Shown here: positions 8,367-18,236 of the stretch, one piece after another
How the letters are laid out: the number at the start of each line of letters is the position of its first letter
Position numbering within the stretch: position 1 is the first letter of the stretch
Assembly (NCBI GenBank): GCA_021792635.1
Contig: JAJYUH010000001.1
Coordinates: 74,515 to 138,514, forward strand
Direction: 5' to 3'
Source: Natronospirales bacterium
GTDB taxonomy: Bacteria; Pseudomonadota; Gammaproteobacteria; Natronospirales; REEB76
DNA length: 64,000 bases
The notes under the pieces: model-generated
What the model was told of the DNA's origin: nothing
What the model saw: the letters and a program-made list of their open reading frames with translations, nothing else
Database searches by the model: none
Translations under genes and position numbers: made by a program

Positions 8367-9842
8367 TCAGCTGCCGAACAGCCGGCTCAGATCGGCGCGG
8401 ATGGCGCGCAGTGCCGCGTTATTGCTGAATACGGGATGGTTCGGGCTGCCGTTTGCGATCACTGCGAAGGCCCCCCACTGGCCGTTGTCAAAACGCAGAT
8501 AACCCGCCACGCCCAGCACGGATACCGGCTGGTCGAGCGAGCCGGTTTTCACGGCGATCTGCGTCATCCAGCGGTCATCGCCGCCTTTCAGCATTTGTAC
8601 GGGTGTATGCGCCGGTACCGTAAGCGCACCCAGAAAAGCCGGGAAATCACCGTCATCCCGGTACATTTGTGCCAACAAGTTCACGAGGTCCTCTGCAGAA
8701 ACCCGGCTGCCGGTGCTCAGGCCGCTGCCGCTCAGCAGTTGCGGCGGAGTATCGCCGCCCAGCATGCCGTGCGCCGCTGCGCTGCTATGGACGAGAACCG
8801 CCCCCGCCTGGGCAAGCGTGAACGGGCGCATTTGACCGGAGTCGGCGGCCAAATCCAATGTCAGCATGTCGGCGATGAAATTGTTGCTGTAGAGCAGCAT
8901 GCCATGCACAATCTCAGCGAGCGTGTGTCCCCGGACCATGGCCAGGGATGTACCCCGCGCCGCATCCGAGCTTACTGCAATGTGACCCGCCACGACGATG
9001 CCGGCCTGCTGCAAAAATGCGCGTAGCAATTGTCCGGCATAACGATCCGGATGGGACACGGCGCGATATATTCTTTGCGGCCCGCTGTCCAGCGGTACCG
9101 TACCGCGCACGATCACCCGATCCCCGCCATTCACGGTGACGCGTTCCACATCAAGCTGCATGGTGCCGTTTGCAGCGGAGGTACTGACCTGGGCGTCAAG
9201 TTGCAGCATCGGTACCGCGAACGGCGCGAGTGCAACCCGTGCCGGGGCGCCGATGTGTGTGCCGGGCAAGACGATTACTTCCACCGTACCGTAATTGACC
9301 GCGGCGGCGGACAGGGGGGCGTTGTAGGCGTCGGTACTGCGTGCCAGCGCGGCGCATCGGTCCGGCAATTCGCAGGCGAGTCTGCCGAAGCGGCTGATGT
9401 TCACCACCAGATCGCCGCTCACCCCGCGCAAGCCGGCCGCATGCGCTGTATTCGCAAGTCGCCAGAGTTCTGCGTTGGTAAGACCCGGATCCCCTCCGGG
9501 AAGAAACACCAGGTTGCCCCCGAGCCGGCCGTCATGCAATGTGCCGTCAGCGAGCAGACGTGTGGTGAAACGGTGTTGAGCACCGTAATGCCGGAGCACC
9601 GCTGCGGCAACATAAAGTTTGGAGAGCGAGGCGGGAATGAGCTGTATGCCGGGATGGAATGCCGCCAGCCGGGAGTCGTTTTCCAGGTTCACTACCAGTG
9701 CGCTCACCTGACAGCCGCGTGCGGAAAACCTGCGTAATTCCGGGAATTGGAGTGATTTTCCGCTCGCGTGCACGGCGGCGGCCAACAGCATGCAACCCGC
9801 GAAGGCGCAAATCCGTGCAGGCGCTATCAACCGGTGTTTCAT
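8367..9842 (-). CDS. dacB: D-alanyl-D-alanine carboxypeptidase/endopeptidase (PBP4 type)
   Basis: A periplasmic class C penicillin-binding protein of 491 residues that trims or cleaves peptidoglycan cross-links. All three active-site motifs are present: Ser-x-x-Lys in IPASLSKLYVAAAVL, the Ser-x-Asn motif in LLYSNNFIADML, and Lys-Thr-Gly in IAVKTGSLDQPVSVLG. Between the first two motifs lies the long insert typical of PBP4. The start at ATG 9842 gives the signal peptide MKHRLIAPARICAFAGCMLL followed by AAAVHAS. It is 58 bp downstream of the VOC gene and is probably the last gene of the topA-tsaC-hemF block. Confidence 0.93.
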   Translation of the reverse strand: MKHRLIAPARICAFAGCMLLAAAVHASGKSLQFPELRRFSARGCQVSALVVNLENDSRLAAFHPGIQLIPASLSKLYVAAAVLRHYGAQHRFTTRLLADGTLHDGRLGGNLVFLPGGDPGLTNAELWRLANTAHAAGLRGVSGDLVVNISRFGRLACELPDRCAALARSTDAYNAPLSAAAVNYGTVEVIVLPGTHIGAPARVALAPFAVPMLQLDAQVSTSAANGTMQLDVERVTVNGGDRVIVRGTVPLDSGPQRIYRAVSHPDRYAGQLLRAFLQQAGIVVAGHIAVSSDAARGTSLAMVRGHTLAEIVHGMLLYSNNFIADMLTLDLAADSGQMRPFTLAQAGAVLVHSSAAAHGMLGGDTPPQLLSGSGLSTGSRVSAEDLVNLLAQMYRDDGDFPAFLGALTVPAHTPVQMLKGGDDRWMTQIAVKTGSLDQPVSVLGVAGYLRFDNGQWGAFAVIANGSPNHPVFSNNAALRAIRADLSRLFGS

Positions 9843-9900
9843 CCGGGCGGGCGCCCCGTTTGCTGGTTTCCCGGACAGCCGACCTGCTACGGACGGGCGC

Positions 9901-10353
9901 TCAGGAGTCAGCGGGATTGTCATCACGACGGAAGATATCATTGGGATCATGGAACGCCTTGAATTCCAGTGCATTGCCGCTGGGATCCTTGAAGAACATC
10001 GTCGCCTGTTCGCCCACCTGCCCCCGGAAGCGGATGCCGGGCTCGATCAAGAATTTGACTCCGGCGGCTTTGAGTTTGTCGGCGAGCTGGTGCCATTCGT
10101 CCCACTCGAGGATCACGCCGAAGTGGCGTACCGGAACATTCTCGCCGTCCACCGGGTTGGCGGTCGTGGCAGTGTCCGGCGGGGCCAAGTGCGCCACGAG
10201 CTGATGGCCGAAGAAATCGAAGTCCATCCAGCGGTCTGATTCGCGGCCGGTGGGACAACCCAGCAGCCCGGCGTAGAAACGCCGTGCTGCTTCCAGGTTA
10301 CGTACTGGGAACGCCAGATGAAACGGTGGCAACTTTGACCCTTTACGCCTCAC
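9901..10353 (-). CDS. VOC-family (glyoxalase/bleomycin-resistance fold) protein
   Basis: A 150-residue vicinal-oxygen-chelate fold protein. It has the two beta-alpha-beta-beta-beta modules: [24 protein letters not shown] opens the first, and [25 protein letters not shown] the second. His in FHLAF, His in VRHFG and Glu in GNALEFKAF match the metal-ligand positions, so it could be a metal-dependent dioxygenase- or glyoxalase-like enzyme. It starts 18 bp after the hemF stop and is therefore likely in the same operon. The substrate is unknown. Confidence 0.85.
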   Translation of the reverse strand: MRRKGSKLPPFHLAFPVRNLEAARRFYAGLLGCPTGRESDRWMDFDFFGHQLVAHLAPPDTATTANPVDGENVPVRHFGVILEWDEWHQLADKLKAAGVKFLIEPGIRFRGQVGEQATMFFKDPSGNALEFKAFHDPNDIFRRDDNPADS

Positions 10354-10371
10354 TCCTCACCCCTGACTTTC

Positions 10372-11289
10372 TCAAATCCAGTCCCTGGGTTTGAGAAACT
10401 TCTCATAAAGTTCCGCTTCCGGTGAACCCGGTTCCGGTTGCCAATTGTATTCCCAGCGCGCCATGGGCGGCAGTGACATGAGAATGGATTCATTACGACC
10501 GCCGGACTGCAGGCCGAACAGCGTGCCGCGGTCATAGACCAGGTTGAATTCCACGTAGCGGCCGCGGCGGTACAGTTGGAACTGCCGTTGGCGTTCAGCG
10601 TACTTCATCTCACGACGCTGCTCCACAATGGGCGTGTAGGCCGGCAGGAAATGGTCACCCACGCTTTTTAGAAAGGCAAAGCAGCGCTCGAATCCCCATT
10701 CGTTGAGGTCGTCGAAGAACAAGCCGCCGATACCGCGTGGCTCGTGACGATGGCGGATGAAAAAGTACTCGTCGCACCATTGCTTGTAACGTGCATAGAC
10801 ACCGTCGCCGAAAGGTGCGCAGGCGGCTTTGGCCGTACGCTGCCAATGGCGGGCGTCCTCCTCGAAGCCGTAATAGGGCGTAAGGTCGAAACCGCCGCCG
10901 AACCACCACACAATCGGCGTATTTTCCTTGGCTGCGGCAAAGCAGCGCACATTCATGTGAGCGGTGGGTACGTATGGATTCCAGGGATGCAGCACCAGCG
11001 ACACACCCAGTGCCTGCCAATGGCGGCCCACCAGATCCGGCCGTTGTGCGGCGGCGGAGGGCGGCAGGGTCTTGCCGTACACCCGGGAAAAATTGATGCC
11101 GGCCTGTTCGAACAGCTCACCGTGGTGCAGTATGCGGCTTTCGCCACCGCCGCCTTCGGCATGCGTCCACGAGTCGCGCCGGAAACGGCCCTTGCCGTCC
11201 AGCGTTTCGAGCGCCATAGTGATCCTGTCCTGCAGCGAGCGCAGGTAGATTTCAATAACCCCGGTATCCATGTTCTGCATGCGATTCAT
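10372..11289 (-). CDS. hemF: Oxygen-dependent coproporphyrinogen III oxidase
   Basis: Decarboxylates two propionates of coproporphyrinogen III to make protoporphyrinogen IX, using O2. The 305 residues carry the conserved blocks [39 protein letters not shown], and the C-terminal [23 protein letters not shown] and [13 protein letters not shown] start at ATG 11289, which overlaps the tsaC stop (ATGA); ATG 11280 is a second choice. Together with hemB at 3307-4326 this gives two haem-pathway genes in the window. Presence of hemF implies an oxygen-using lifestyle. Confidence 0.96.
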   Translation of the reverse strand: MNRMQNMDTGVIEIYLRSLQDRITMALETLDGKGRFRRDSWTHAEGGGGESRILHHGELFEQAGINFSRVYGKTLPPSAAAQRPDLVGRHWQALGVSLVLHPWNPYVPTAHMNVRCFAAAKENTPIVWWFGGGFDLTPYYGFEEDARHWQRTAKAACAPFGDGVYARYKQWCDEYFFIRHRHEPRGIGGLFFDDLNEWGFERCFAFLKSVGDHFLPAYTPIVEQRREMKYAERQRQFQLYRRGRYVEFNLVYDRGTLFGLQSGGRNESILMSLPPMARWEYNWQPEPGSPEAELYEKFLKPRDWI

Positions 11290-11849
11290 CCGGCCCGCAG
11301 CACGGTATCGGTGAGGAAATCGCGGATTTCCGTGGGTCGGCACTGCGACCCGACCGCGCCCGGTACGATGCAATCCACCTCCTTGCCGAGATGGATTTTA
11401 ACCTGCAGGGCGGAACGGGCGGGCGCGTGGCCGCTGCGGTTGGCACTGGTGGACACCAGGGCCATACCGGTGATTTCGCAGAGCATGCGTACCACAGGGT
11501 GGGCGGTAACACGCACCGCGAGTGTATCGCGGCCGCCGCTCAGCCAGTGAGGGATATCATGCGCTGCCGGTACCACCCAGGTGATTGGCCCGGGCCAACT
11601 GGCCTGTAATTTCTTGTGCGCGCACTTATCGAGCGGCGCCAGGAACGGCAGCAGTTGCTGCATGTGAGCGGCGATAAGGATGAAGCCTTTGGCTGCATCG
11701 CGTTCCTTGATGGCGAGGATGCGCGCTGCCGCGCTGCGTTTCAGCGGATCGCAGCCGAGGCCGTACACCGCTTCCGTTGGATAGGCTATGACGCCACCGC
11801 CCCACACCACTTCGCGGGCGCGGCGCAACGGCCAGCGGAGTCCAGGCAT
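11286..11849 (-). CDS. tsaC: Threonylcarbamoyl-AMP synthase (TsaC/Sua5/YrdC family)
   Basis: Makes threonylcarbamoyl-AMP from Thr, bicarbonate and ATP for the t6A37 modification of ANN-decoding tRNAs. The 187-residue single-domain form matches TsaC rather than the longer Sua5. It shows [16 protein letters not shown] near the N-terminus, the [14 protein letters not shown] stretch, and [11 protein letters not shown] near residue 150. The gene starts 6 bp after topA and its stop overlaps the hemF ATG, so topA-tsaC-hemF is a tight operon. Confidence 0.95.
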   Translation of the reverse strand: MPGLRWPLRRAREVVWGGGVIAYPTEAVYGLGCDPLKRSAAARILAIKERDAAKGFILIAAHMQQLLPFLAPLDKCAHKKLQASWPGPITWVVPAAHDIPHWLSGGRDTLAVRVTAHPVVRMLCEITGMALVSTSANRSGHAPARSALQVKIHLGKEVDCIVPGAVGSQCRPTEIRDFLTDTVLRAG

Positions 11850-11855
11850 GACGTC

Positions 11856-14174
11856 TCAGGAAACGGCCGCTTCCGTCTCGGCAACGGGGGCCAATTCCGG
11901 CGCTGGTTCGGCGAAACCGCATTCCTTGCGTGGACACACGCGCTCGGTGCCTTTGCGCTTGGTGGTCTTGATCATCAGGATCGGCCAGGCGCACTTGGGG
12001 CAGGGTGTGGCGATGGGCGGATTCCAGATGGCGTACTTGCAGTCCGGATAACGCGAGCAGGAATAGAAAATCTTGCCGTAGCGCGACTTGCGTTTGAGGA
12101 ATGTCCCCTGATGACATTCGGGGCACGCGACGCCCATATCCTGAGGTTTCTCCAGCGGCTCGATGTACTTGCATTTTGGGTAACTCGAGCAGCCGATGAA
12201 TTTTCCGTAACGGCCGCGGCGGATGATGAGATCCGAGCTGCATTGCGGGCATTGCCGGCCTTCCACCTTCTCCGGCTGGCTGGCCTGCTCCGCAGTCTCG
12301 TCCAGGTTGCGGGTGTAGTCGCAGTCCGGGTAGCCGGTGCAGCCGATGAAACGGCCGCGTCGTCCCAGGCGGATGGACAGCGGCTTGCCGCACTTGGGGC
12401 ATTTTTCATCCATCTTTTCCGTGGTCACATCTTTGCGTGACACATTCTCCTCCTTGTGGTCCACGAGTTTCTTGAACGGATCCCAGAACTCATGCATCAC
12501 CGGCACCCACTCCTTCTCGCCGCGTGAGACCGCGTCCAACTCGTCCTCCATCCTGGCGGTGAAGTCGTAATCCACGTACTGAGTGAAATGCTGGGTCAGG
12601 AATTTGCTTACTACCCGGCCCACATCGGTGGGTTTGAAGCGTTTGCGGTCCATCTCCACGTATTCGCGTTGCTGCAGCGTGGAGATAATGGTGGCATAGG
12701 TCGAAGGGCGGCCGATGCCATATTCCTCCAGTGCCTTGACCAGGCTCGCTTCCGAGTAGCGCGGCGGCGGTTCGGTGAAATGCTGATCGCACCGGATGCC
12801 CTTGAGTGTGATGGTCTCGCCTGGGTTCAACGGCGGCAACAGGCGCTCTTCCTCATCTTCACCGTTGTCGTCGCGGCCTTCCTGGTATACCGCCATGAAG
12901 CCCGGTATCACCAACACCGAGCCGGTGGCACGGAAGCTGTTGTGCCCGCCGGCGTCCAGATCCGCGGTGACGGTGTCGAACACCGCCTGCTCCATCTGGC
13001 AGGCGATGGTACGCTTCCAGATGAGTTCGTACAGCTTGCGCTGCTCCTCGGTGAGTTTGCCGTGGATTTCCTCCGGGGCGCGTGCCGCAGAAGTAGGGCG
13101 GATGGCCTCGTGGGCTTCCTGGGCATTCTTGGATTTGGTCTTGTAGATCCGCGGCGATTCCGGCAGGTGGTCCTGGCCGTAGCGTTTGGCGATGACCTCG
13201 CGGATCTCGCTCACCGCCTCGGCCGCCAGGTTCACGGAATCGGTGCGCATGTAGGAGATCAAGCCCACCGGACCTTCGCCGGTGAGGTCAACGCCTTCAT
13301 AAAGCTGCTGGGCGGTACGCATGGTGCGCTGCGCGCCGAAGCCAAGCTTGCGCGAGGCTTCCTGCTGCAAGGTGGAAGTGGTGAAGGGCGCGGCGGGGTT
13401 GCGTTTGCGCTGCTTCTTTTCCACCGCGGCGACCGTGAGCTTGCCGTTGGCGGACTTGAGCAGGACCTGCTCCGCGGCGCGCGTGGCCTGCTCGTCGCGG
13501 AAGCTGAACTGCTCGACTTTCGCGCCCTGGTATTCCAGCAACCGCGCGCTGAAGGGTTGCGCGTCTTTCTCGACATCCGCCGCGATGCTCCAGTATTCCT
13601 CGCTCCTGAATTTCTCGATTTCCTCCTCACGCTCCACGATCAGGCGCAATGCCGGGGATTGTACGCGGCCGGCCGAGAGGCCGCGACGGATCTTCTTCCA
13701 TAACAGCGGTGACAAGTTGAAGCCCACCAGGTAATCCAGCGCGCGACGCGCCTGTTGGGCATTTACCAGTTCGGTGGACAATGGCCGGGGATGCGTCACG
13801 GCGTCGTTGATGGCGCGCGCGGTTATCTCATGGAACACCACGCGGTGTACATCCTTGTCCTTGAGGGCGCCGCGGTCCTTGAGGATTTCATGGAGATGCC
13901 AGGAGATGGCTTCACCCTCGCGATCCGGATCGGTGGCGAGATATAGCGCATCCGCCTTCTTGAGCGCTTTGGCGATGGCATCCACGTGTTTTTCATTGCG
14001 CTCGATGAGCGCGTACTTCATGTTGAAGTCGTGCTCGGTATCCACCGCGCCTTCCTTGGGAACGAGGTCGCGCACGTGGCCGTAGGAAGCCAGTACCTCG
14101 AAGCCCTTGCCGAGGTACTTCTTGATGGTTTTGGCTTTTGCGGGGGATTCAACGATGACGAGGTTTTCACTCAT
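11856..14174 (-). CDS. topA: DNA topoisomerase I (type IA)
   Basis: A 772-residue type IA topoisomerase that relaxes negative supercoils. The TOPRIM domain opens the protein (NLVIVESPAKAKTIKKYLG, with the acidic ATDPDREGEAISWH), and the active-site Tyr lies in the ISYMRTDSVNL motif. The C-terminal quarter holds four Cys4 zinc ribbons (CPKCG...CTGYPDC, CPQC...CSSYPKC, CPEC...CSRYPDC, CPKC...CPRKEC). The last ribbon has an atypical spacing. In E. coli the corresponding place between smg and yrdC holds yrdD, a protein made only of such zinc ribbons; here full-length topA takes that position. Confidence 0.97.
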   Translation of the reverse strand: MSENLVIVESPAKAKTIKKYLGKGFEVLASYGHVRDLVPKEGAVDTEHDFNMKYALIERNEKHVDAIAKALKKADALYLATDPDREGEAISWHLHEILKDRGALKDKDVHRVVFHEITARAINDAVTHPRPLSTELVNAQQARRALDYLVGFNLSPLLWKKIRRGLSAGRVQSPALRLIVEREEEIEKFRSEEYWSIAADVEKDAQPFSARLLEYQGAKVEQFSFRDEQATRAAEQVLLKSANGKLTVAAVEKKQRKRNPAAPFTTSTLQQEASRKLGFGAQRTMRTAQQLYEGVDLTGEGPVGLISYMRTDSVNLAAEAVSEIREVIAKRYGQDHLPESPRIYKTKSKNAQEAHEAIRPTSAARAPEEIHGKLTEEQRKLYELIWKRTIACQMEQAVFDTVTADLDAGGHNSFRATGSVLVIPGFMAVYQEGRDDNGEDEEERLLPPLNPGETITLKGIRCDQHFTEPPPRYSEASLVKALEEYGIGRPSTYATIISTLQQREYVEMDRKRFKPTDVGRVVSKFLTQHFTQYVDYDFTARMEDELDAVSRGEKEWVPVMHEFWDPFKKLVDHKEENVSRKDVTTEKMDEKCPKCGKPLSIRLGRRGRFIGCTGYPDCDYTRNLDETAEQASQPEKVEGRQCPQCSSDLIIRRGRYGKFIGCSSYPKCKYIEPLEKPQDMGVACPECHQGTFLKRKSRYGKIFYSCSRYPDCKYAIWNPPIATPCPKCAWPILMIKTTKRKGTERVCPRKECGFAEPAPELAPVAETEAAVS

Positions 14175-14298
14175 AATATATACAGCAATACTACAAACGG
14201 TATCGCGGCGGCAACCCCGAGGGGGTTTATCGGACGTTCGCGACGGGAACCAAACCCGCCGGGCGCTGTGTTTTGGCGGGTCTCAAGACACCATGCAA

Positions 14299-14781
14299 TC
14301 AATGCATCACACCGACTGAATCGTCGAATACCAGGTCTTCCATGCGCGAATAGGCGTCTTCCTGGCCGGGGCGGTTGAACAATACCATGAGAATGATCCA
14401 TTTCACCTGTTCGAGATCAATCTCGCTGCTGTCCAGGGCCATAATGCGGTCGATCACCACTTCACGCTGTGCCGGTTCGAGAATGCCGATGCCCTCAAGA
14501 TACTGCAGGAAACCACGGCACTCGGTGGTGAGATGCATCAACTCCTGCTCGGCGTACACACGGAAACCATCATGGCGGTTGAGTGCCGGTTCGGTTTCCG
14601 GCGGATTCCGCGCCAGATTTTCCAGCCAGTCGAATGCCTTGTTGATTTCTGATTTGGGAAAGCCCGCCTCTTCCAGTTCCACAGTCAGAGATTCACGGTC
14701 GGTTTCAGTTTCTTCCTCATCATCATCCAGGTAGTTTTCGAACAGGTACATGAGAACGTCAAGCACATTTTCTTTCATCAT
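14299..14781 (-). CDS. smg: Smg family protein (DUF494)
   Basis: A 160-residue acidic protein of the Smg/DUF494 family, seen in MKENVLDVLMYLFENYLDDD at the N-terminus and the C-terminal WIILMVLFNRPGQEDAYSRMEDLVFD. No biochemical role is established; it is conserved beside dprA and topA/tsaC in gamma- and betaproteobacteria. The start at ATG 14781 overlaps the dprA stop codon; a second ATG follows at 14778. The 124 bp between smg and topA contain a small AACCCC/GGGGTT stem at about 14203-14217 but no other feature. Confidence 0.92.
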   Translation of the reverse strand: MMKENVLDVLMYLFENYLDDDEEETETDRESLTVELEEAGFPKSEINKAFDWLENLARNPPETEPALNRHDGFRVYAEQELMHLTTECRGFLQYLEGIGILEPAQREVVIDRIMALDSSEIDLEQVKWIILMVLFNRPGQEDAYSRMEDLVFDDSVGVMH

Positions 14782-16001
14782 GACGTTGGCCTCTTGTTCA
14801 CCCGGGAATAACGTCCGCCCGACGCCGCTTCCACCTGACCCTGTAGCTCGAGCATCAGCAGCATGGAGGAAACCACGTCGGGCGTCAATCCAGTACGCTC
14901 CACGAGCGCATCCACCGAAGTGGGTGCATAGTCCAGCGAATTCAACAGCAGCCGGTATTCAGGGTCCGCCGACTCGGTGGCGGATACAGATGCATTGTGC
15001 GTTGCGCCGGTAACCGCCGTCTCGAGCTTCAGCAACGGCGCCAGTTCCTCAAGGATATCGCCGGCGGACTCCACCAGTTTGGCGCCCTCGCGAATCAGGC
15101 GGTGACAACCGCGTGCCAGCGGATTGTGGATGGAGCCGGGAATGGCGAATACCTCGCGCCCCTGCTCGCTGGCGAGCCGCGCGGTGATGAGCGAGCCGCT
15201 GGACTGCGCCGCTTCCACCACCAGCGTACCCGCGCTGAGGCCGCTGATGAGGCGGTTGCGGCGCGGAAAATTGTGCGGTAACGGCGGCGTACCCGGCGGG
15301 AATTCCGACACCAGAAGACCCTTGGCGGCGATTGCCTCCGCCAGCTCGCGGTGGCTGGGCGGATAAGCCTTGTCGAGGCCGGTACCCCATACCGCCAGCG
15401 TGGTGCCGTCGGCCCCGAGCGCACCGCGGTGGCCGGCGGCGTCAATGCCGAGCGCCATGCCGGAAGTGATGGTCAGGCCGCAGCGGGCGAGATAAGCGGC
15501 GAATTCCCCGGCGTTGCGCCGCCCCTCGCCGCTGGGATTACGGCTGCCAACGATGGCAAGTTGCGGGGCGGAAAGCAGCGATGCATCACCGCGCAGGAAC
15601 AGGGCAATAGGCGGGTCGGCGATCTGCGCGAGCAGCGTCGGATAGCGTGAATCGGTGCAGGGCAGCAGCTGCACACTGGCGCTTTCCAGCCAGCGCAGGT
15701 CCTTTTCCACCGACGCCCAGTCGGGATTTCCCAGCCATGCGCGGGTCTCTGGGGCAATATCCGCCGCGCCCAAGTCCCGCGGCGCGGCGCGGAAAATCCC
15801 TGCCACCGTGCCGCAGCGGGCCAGCAGGGCGGAAAAACCGGCGGGTCCGAGGCCGGGGGCGCGGACCAGGGCCAGCCAGCAAGTCGCTTCCTGTGCGTCT
15901 ATGTCCTGATCCCCCTCTGGGGTATCTATCGGGTCTTGAAAAGGCCATCCCGGCGCTTTTCCAAATCGAAAACCCAAAATACAGTTTCCGGTTTGTTGCA
16001 T
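14778..16001 (-). CDS. dprA: DNA-processing protein DprA (Smf)
   Basis: Binds incoming single-stranded DNA and loads RecA in natural transformation. The 407 residues hold a SAM-like N-terminal part, the Rossmann-like core (IVGSRNPSGEGRR, ITSGMALGIDAAGHRGAL, SEFPPGTPPLPHNFPRRNRLISGLS, VVEAAQSSGSLITARLASEQGREVFAIPGSI), and a C-terminal winged-helix DML1-like domain. The start is uncertain: ATG 16001 lies inside a perfect palindrome and has no clear ribosome site, while TTG 15977 is the next possible start. The stop overlaps smg. Confidence 0.93.
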   Translation of the reverse strand: MQQTGNCILGFRFGKAPGWPFQDPIDTPEGDQDIDAQEATCWLALVRAPGLGPAGFSALLARCGTVAGIFRAAPRDLGAADIAPETRAWLGNPDWASVEKDLRWLESASVQLLPCTDSRYPTLLAQIADPPIALFLRGDASLLSAPQLAIVGSRNPSGEGRRNAGEFAAYLARCGLTITSGMALGIDAAGHRGALGADGTTLAVWGTGLDKAYPPSHRELAEAIAAKGLLVSEFPPGTPPLPHNFPRRNRLISGLSAGTLVVEAAQSSGSLITARLASEQGREVFAIPGSIHNPLARGCHRLIREGAKLVESAGDILEELAPLLKLETAVTGATHNASVSATESADPEYRLLLNSLDYAPTSVDALVERTGLTPDVVSSMLLMLELQGQVEAASGGRYSRVNKRPTS

Positions 16002-16030
16002 TTTTCAATCAGGATAACTGATTGAAAAAT
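16000..16030. repeat. Perfect 13-bp palindrome over the dprA start codon
   Basis: Arms ATTTTTCAATCAG (16000-16012) and CTGATTGAAAAAT (16018-16030) are perfectly complementary around GATAA. The palindrome covers the first two bases of the ATG at 16001. In the dprA mRNA it would form a stem that hides the start region; as DNA it could be an operator. It has no terminator-like T-run on the outer side in either direction. Confidence 0.7.
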
Positions 16031-16051
16031 TCTGCTGTCTGCATCCGGGTG

Positions 16052-16075
16052 GCAGGCTGTTTTTCAACAGACTGC
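16052..16075 (-). other. Hairpin after the LysM gene
   Basis: Arms GCAGGCTGTT (16052-16061) and AACAGACTGC (16066-16075), one mismatch, four-base loop. It begins at the LysM stop codon on the minus strand and may end or protect that transcript; a uridine run is lacking. Confidence 0.45.
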
Positions 16076-17247
16076 TAGGGATTCCTGACCACATCCAGTA
16101 TGTGGATTTCACGCCTTGCTTGCATTACCAGGGCATAGCTTACCTTCTGGAAAGTGCGGAATACCATCAGCGTGCCTGCACGTTCTTCAGGCAGTCTCAC
16201 CGAACTGCTCATGTCGTCGAAGGCGTATGGGTCGCTGATTTCGGAGCCGTGACGGTAAATGGCGAGCACCGTGCCGGGATCGAGGCCGGCGTCACTGCCG
16301 CGGTCCAGCACCACCACCTGGTATTGGCCGATCTGCGACATGCCGCCCAGTACCGCGATGATGTCGCCTTTCACAGGTTTCGCGGGGGCGTGTGGTATGA
16401 AATTGGGATTGAGCTGCCGGCTGACCACCGGCAAGAAGCGGTCACCGGCCATGGCTTCCTGAACCGTGGCGGTAAGCACCACTTTCTGTGGATCACCCCA
16501 GCGTATCACGCTGCCGTCGCCGATATACGTGGCTTGGTAGCCGAGCGTAGCGCCGGTTTTCGGGTCCACGTACTTGCCCCCCAGGCGGTACAGGTTGTAG
16601 CGACTGCCCTCGGAAAGCTTGAGACCGCGCGCGTAGGCTTCGCCGCCGGCAGCCACCAGCGGACGTCCGTCCAGCGAGCGCAGCAGATAACCGGAGTCCC
16701 TGAGTTCACCCTGGCTCACCACCCGCGTGGCGGACAGGAACTGGCGGATGGAGTGCAGCGGAATTGCCGGGATGGCCTCATTGAGGGGTTGGTAGCGTAT
16801 TTCAGGTCTGAGCACCTCCACCGGCAGTCGGGATGGCGAGGATGCCGCTTCGTTTACCACCTGGCCATGACGTATCACGCTGAGGGCCGGATGGCCGTTC
16901 ACATAACCCAGTTTCAGCACATCGCCGGGATAAATGAGGTGCGGGTTGCTGATGGCGGGGTTGGCGTACCAGATATCCGGCCAGCGCCAGGGGTCCCGCA
17001 GATAGAGGGAGGCGATGCCCCACAGGGTATCGCCTGATTTCACCACGTAGGTCAGGGGCGCCCGCGGTTGCATGACAGGGGCGGGGGGCGGTGGCGGGAT
17101 GGCCGGCTGTGCTTGCGGGGCGGGCGTCGAGGGCGGCGGCGGCGCAGCCGGGCTGGGTTGCGGTTTCTTCGGAGCACTGGCGCAGGCGGCAAGCAGAGCC
17201 ACCAGACACAGGGCCGCGAGGCAGCGGGGCGCGCTATAATCGTTCAT
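16075..17247 (-). CDS. LysM-domain lipoprotein
   Basis: A 390-residue envelope protein. From ATG 17247 it begins with a lipoprotein signal (CLAALCLVALLAACAS, lipobox LAAC), then a Pro/Ala/Gln-rich linker of about 50 residues. A LysM domain follows (LTYVVKSGDTLWGIASLYLRDPWRWPDIWYANP...LIYPGDVLKL), which binds peptidoglycan. The C-terminal ~250 residues are mostly beta-rich and unassigned. Earlier in-frame ATGs at 17295 and 17286 would put residues ahead of the signal. The same type of protein is often found next to dprA, divergent from def, as here. A peptidoglycan-linked role is inferred. Confidence 0.88.
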   Translation of the reverse strand: MNDYSAPRCLAALCLVALLAACASAPKKPQPSPAAPPPPSTPAPQAQPAIPPPPPAPVMQPRAPLTYVVKSGDTLWGIASLYLRDPWRWPDIWYANPAISNPHLIYPGDVLKLGYVNGHPALSVIRHGQVVNEAASSPSRLPVEVLRPEIRYQPLNEAIPAIPLHSIRQFLSATRVVSQGELRDSGYLLRSLDGRPLVAAGGEAYARGLKLSEGSRYNLYRLGGKYVDPKTGATLGYQATYIGDGSVIRWGDPQKVVLTATVQEAMAGDRFLPVVSRQLNPNFIPHAPAKPVKGDIIAVLGGMSQIGQYQVVVLDRGSDAGLDPGTVLAIYRHGSEISDPYAFDDMSSSVRLPEERAGTLMVFRTFQKVSYALVMQARREIHILDVVRNP

Positions 17248-17451
17248 CGTGCAATCTCCCACGGACTCCGCCTGACACACCCCCATGTTTCCCAAGGTCC
17301 TTCTCGCACTGGCGGCGGGCCTTCAAAACCAGCGGAAGTGCCGGGCAACTTTAATAGCATCATAACTTTAGCAGTATTTTGTGCAAAAGTGCATGAGGAA
17401 TGAACCGGCCTCCCTTGAAAGACGGGGGTCTGCCCTTATCCGGATAGAGCC

Positions 17452-17985
17452 ATGGCCCTGTTGACCATCCTGCATTACCCTGACCCCCGCCTGCGCATCC
17501 ACGCCAGACCCATAACGGCGGTAGGCGTCGAAACCCGTCGCCTCATCGCCGACTTGCTGGAAACCATGTATGCGGCACCGGGGATCGGACTGGCTGCCAC
17601 CCAGGTAGGGCTGGATCAGCGGCTTATCGTGGTGGATGTCTCCGAGAACAACGACGCACCGTGTGCCTTCATCAATCCGGAGATCCTTGCGCGTGACGGC
17701 AAAGAGAAGAGTCAGGAAGGCTGTTTATCGGTGCCGGGAGTGTTCGAGGAAGTGGAACGCGCCGAGCGCATCCGTGTACGCGCGCTGGATCGCGACGGCA
17801 AGCGTGTGGAATTCGATGCCGATGGCCTGCTGGCGGTGTGCATCCAGCACGAGATTGATCATCTGGACGGCAAATTGTTCGTGGACTACCTTTCGGAACT
17901 CAAACGCCTGCGTATCCGCAAGAAACTGGAAAAAGAGCAGCGTGAAACGCACGAGCGTAGTGCTACAGCGGCGCCGGCTATCTGA
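17452..17985 (+). CDS. def: Peptide deformylase
   Basis: Removes the formyl group from the N-terminal Met of new proteins. The 177 residues contain the three canonical motifs: [18 protein letters not shown] (metal-ligand Cys) and QHEIDHLDG (two metal-ligand His and the catalytic Glu). The C-terminal charged helix ([16 protein letters not shown]) is typical of proteobacterial Def. It is divergent from the LysM gene and lies 251 bp before fmt; that gap holds no recognisable gene. With fmt and rsmB it forms the classic translation-initiation locus. Confidence 0.97.
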   Translation: MALLTILHYPDPRLRIHARPITAVGVETRRLIADLLETMYAAPGIGLAATQVGLDQRLIVVDVSENNDAPCAFINPEILARDGKEKSQEGCLSVPGVFEEVERAERIRVRALDRDGKRVEFDADGLLAVCIQHEIDHLDGKLFVDYLSELKRLRIRKKLEKEQRETHERSATAAPAI

Positions 17986-18236
17986 TCCTCTTTCCCACAG
18001 TCAATAACAATGTTTTCTTGCAGGCCGCGCAGGCGGTGTGGTTACGAGCGCTGCTGAAAACTGATGTTTGTAACCGCCGATAAAGTTGCAAATATCCCGT
18101 TCTGCCTGCGCTTTGTGCTTCAATTACGGGTGGCTGATTCCGGCTTGTCCGCCGACAACGGCCGTGTACACTGCACTTGCCCGGCCACTTCTGTCGCACT
18201 GCAACACAGGATTTCCGACTTCTTTAAGAGGTACCC

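Noticed and set aside
17986..18236. Small genes between def and fmt
   Set aside because: Frames of about 70 codons on both strands lack ribosome sites and family signals; the gap is best left unannotated.
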